This document shows positions 5,212-5,700 of a stretch of 5,700 nucleotides of DNA, piece after piece. The position numbers were made by a program, and so were the translations under genes. The notes below the pieces were generated by a model. That model worked only from the letters and a program-made list of their open reading frames with translations, ran no database searches and was not told where the DNA came from. The stretch is from Bifidobacteriaceae bacterium (GTDB lineage Bacteria; Actinomycetota; Actinomycetes; Actinomycetales; WQXJ01): NCBI GenBank assembly GCA_031261885.1, contig JAISIU010000087.1, forward strand, positions 1-5,700, read 5' to 3'. Position 1 is the stretch's first letter. Every line of letters begins with the position of its first letter.

Positions 5212-5700
5212 CTACTCTGCTGCGGCTGGCTCGCCTCCGGAGGGTGACCCGGTTCCGTCCGTGAGGGTGGCCGCGAAGGCGGCGATCGCGGCATCGTCCA
5301 CCTGGTCCTGGTCCGTTTTGGTCTTGGCTATGCGCTTGATGACGAAACGTTCGGGGGCGTTCATCTTCGCGAACTGGAACTTGCCGCCCAGGAAGGCGAC
5401 GTTCCGGGCCCGGGCGGCGAGCTCGGGCGGGAAGGCGGCCTCGACCTCGGCGGCGCGTTTGGCCGGGTCGGTCTCCATGCCGCCCATGAACAGCGCGATC
5501 CGCTTGCCGTCAAGGGGCGTGGCGCCGGTGAACTCCTTCATGGCCGGCAGCGGCTGGTGCGCGTAGATCGCGGTGCCGAGCACCACGGTGTCGAAGCCCG
5601 TCAGGTCCGGCTGTCCATCAGCCAGGTCGAACACTTGGGTGTCTGGCCCGAGCCGGCCGGCCAACCGGTGGGCGATGTCGGCGGTCGCGCCGTACTTGGA
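5212..5700 (-). CDS. Flavodoxin-domain protein, HemG-like (N-terminus outside window)
   Basis: The visible 162 residues read in one frame from the window edge to TAG at 5214-5212. The first residues, SKYGATADIA, are the FMN phosphate-binding loop, so only the first beta-strand (perhaps 8-10 residues) is missing. Next come VVLGTAIYAHQPLP (39-52), which should stack on the flavin ring, and ALFMGGMETDP (69-79). FLGGKFQFAKMNAPERFVIK (103-122) is a block shared with flavodoxin-domain proteins related to the HemG protoporphyrinogen oxidase. It is therefore a cytoplasmic FMN electron carrier or small FMN reductase. Heme synthesis is only one option, since no heme gene is present here. A TTG at 5664 is not the start, because the conserved loop lies upstream of it. 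The C-terminus ends in a Gly/Ala/Glu-rich tail (about 148-162). The gene converges with hepT across 67 bases. Confidence 0.88.
   Translation of the reverse strand, partial: SKYGATADIAHRLAGRLGPDTQVFDLADGQPDLTGFDTVVLGTAIYAHQPLPAMKEFTGATPLDGKRIALFMGGMETDPAKRAAEVEAAFPPELAARARNVAFLGGKFQFAKMNAPERFVIKRIAKTKTDQDQVDDAAIAAFAATLTDGTGSPSGGEPAAAE

Noticed and set aside
5212..5664. Flavodoxin-domain gene starting at TTG 5664
   Set aside because: The frame stays open to the window edge and the twelve codons upstream encode the conserved FMN-binding SKYGAT loop, so the true start lies outside the window.

Overview
The window comes from a high-GC bacterium. Hand counts give about 72% G+C in a sample of the membrane-protein gene and visibly more in the peptidase gene. 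Gene types, GTG starts and codon use heavy in third-position G/C fit the Actinomycetota. The sequence does not support a genus. All genes are chromosomal in type, and no transposase, integrase, phage gene, tRNA or rRNA was seen.

Layout, left to right. (1) A plus-strand P1/S58 family (DmpA-like) self-processing aminopeptidase runs from near the left edge to 1235. (2) A 354-base gene-free stretch (1236-1589) lies between two convergent genes and is packed with inverted and direct repeats. (3) Two minus-strand genes follow: a Gfo/Idh/MocA NAD(P)-dependent sugar/polyol oxidoreductase (1590-2747) and, transcribed before it, a multi-spanning membrane protein resembling GT-C type glycosyltransferases (2847-4325). 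The 99-base gap between them would allow one transcript. (4) A plus-strand MNT/HEPN (type VII, MntA/HepT) toxin-antitoxin pair occupies 4405-5144. Its two genes overlap by 4 bases, and its G+C is lower (about 60-62% in two of three 60-base samples, 68% in the third), which fits acquisition by transfer. (5) A minus-strand flavodoxin-domain protein (5212-5700) is cut by the right edge and lacks its N-terminus.

How they work together: the peptidase, oxidoreductase, membrane protein and flavodoxin show no obvious shared pathway. The oxidoreductase and membrane protein could both belong to sugar metabolism or envelope glycan building, but this is weak inference. The MntA/HepT pair is a self-contained unit set between a divergent and a convergent neighbour.

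The part most worth a second look is the repeat block at 1258-1602. It holds three palindromes with different arm sequences but the same inner motif (TNATGGC). One of them belongs to a 121-base dyad in which a 10-base core recurs at exact 31-base spacing on each side of a single centre. A 40-base direct repeat brackets the block, and one copy covers the stop codon of the oxidoreductase.
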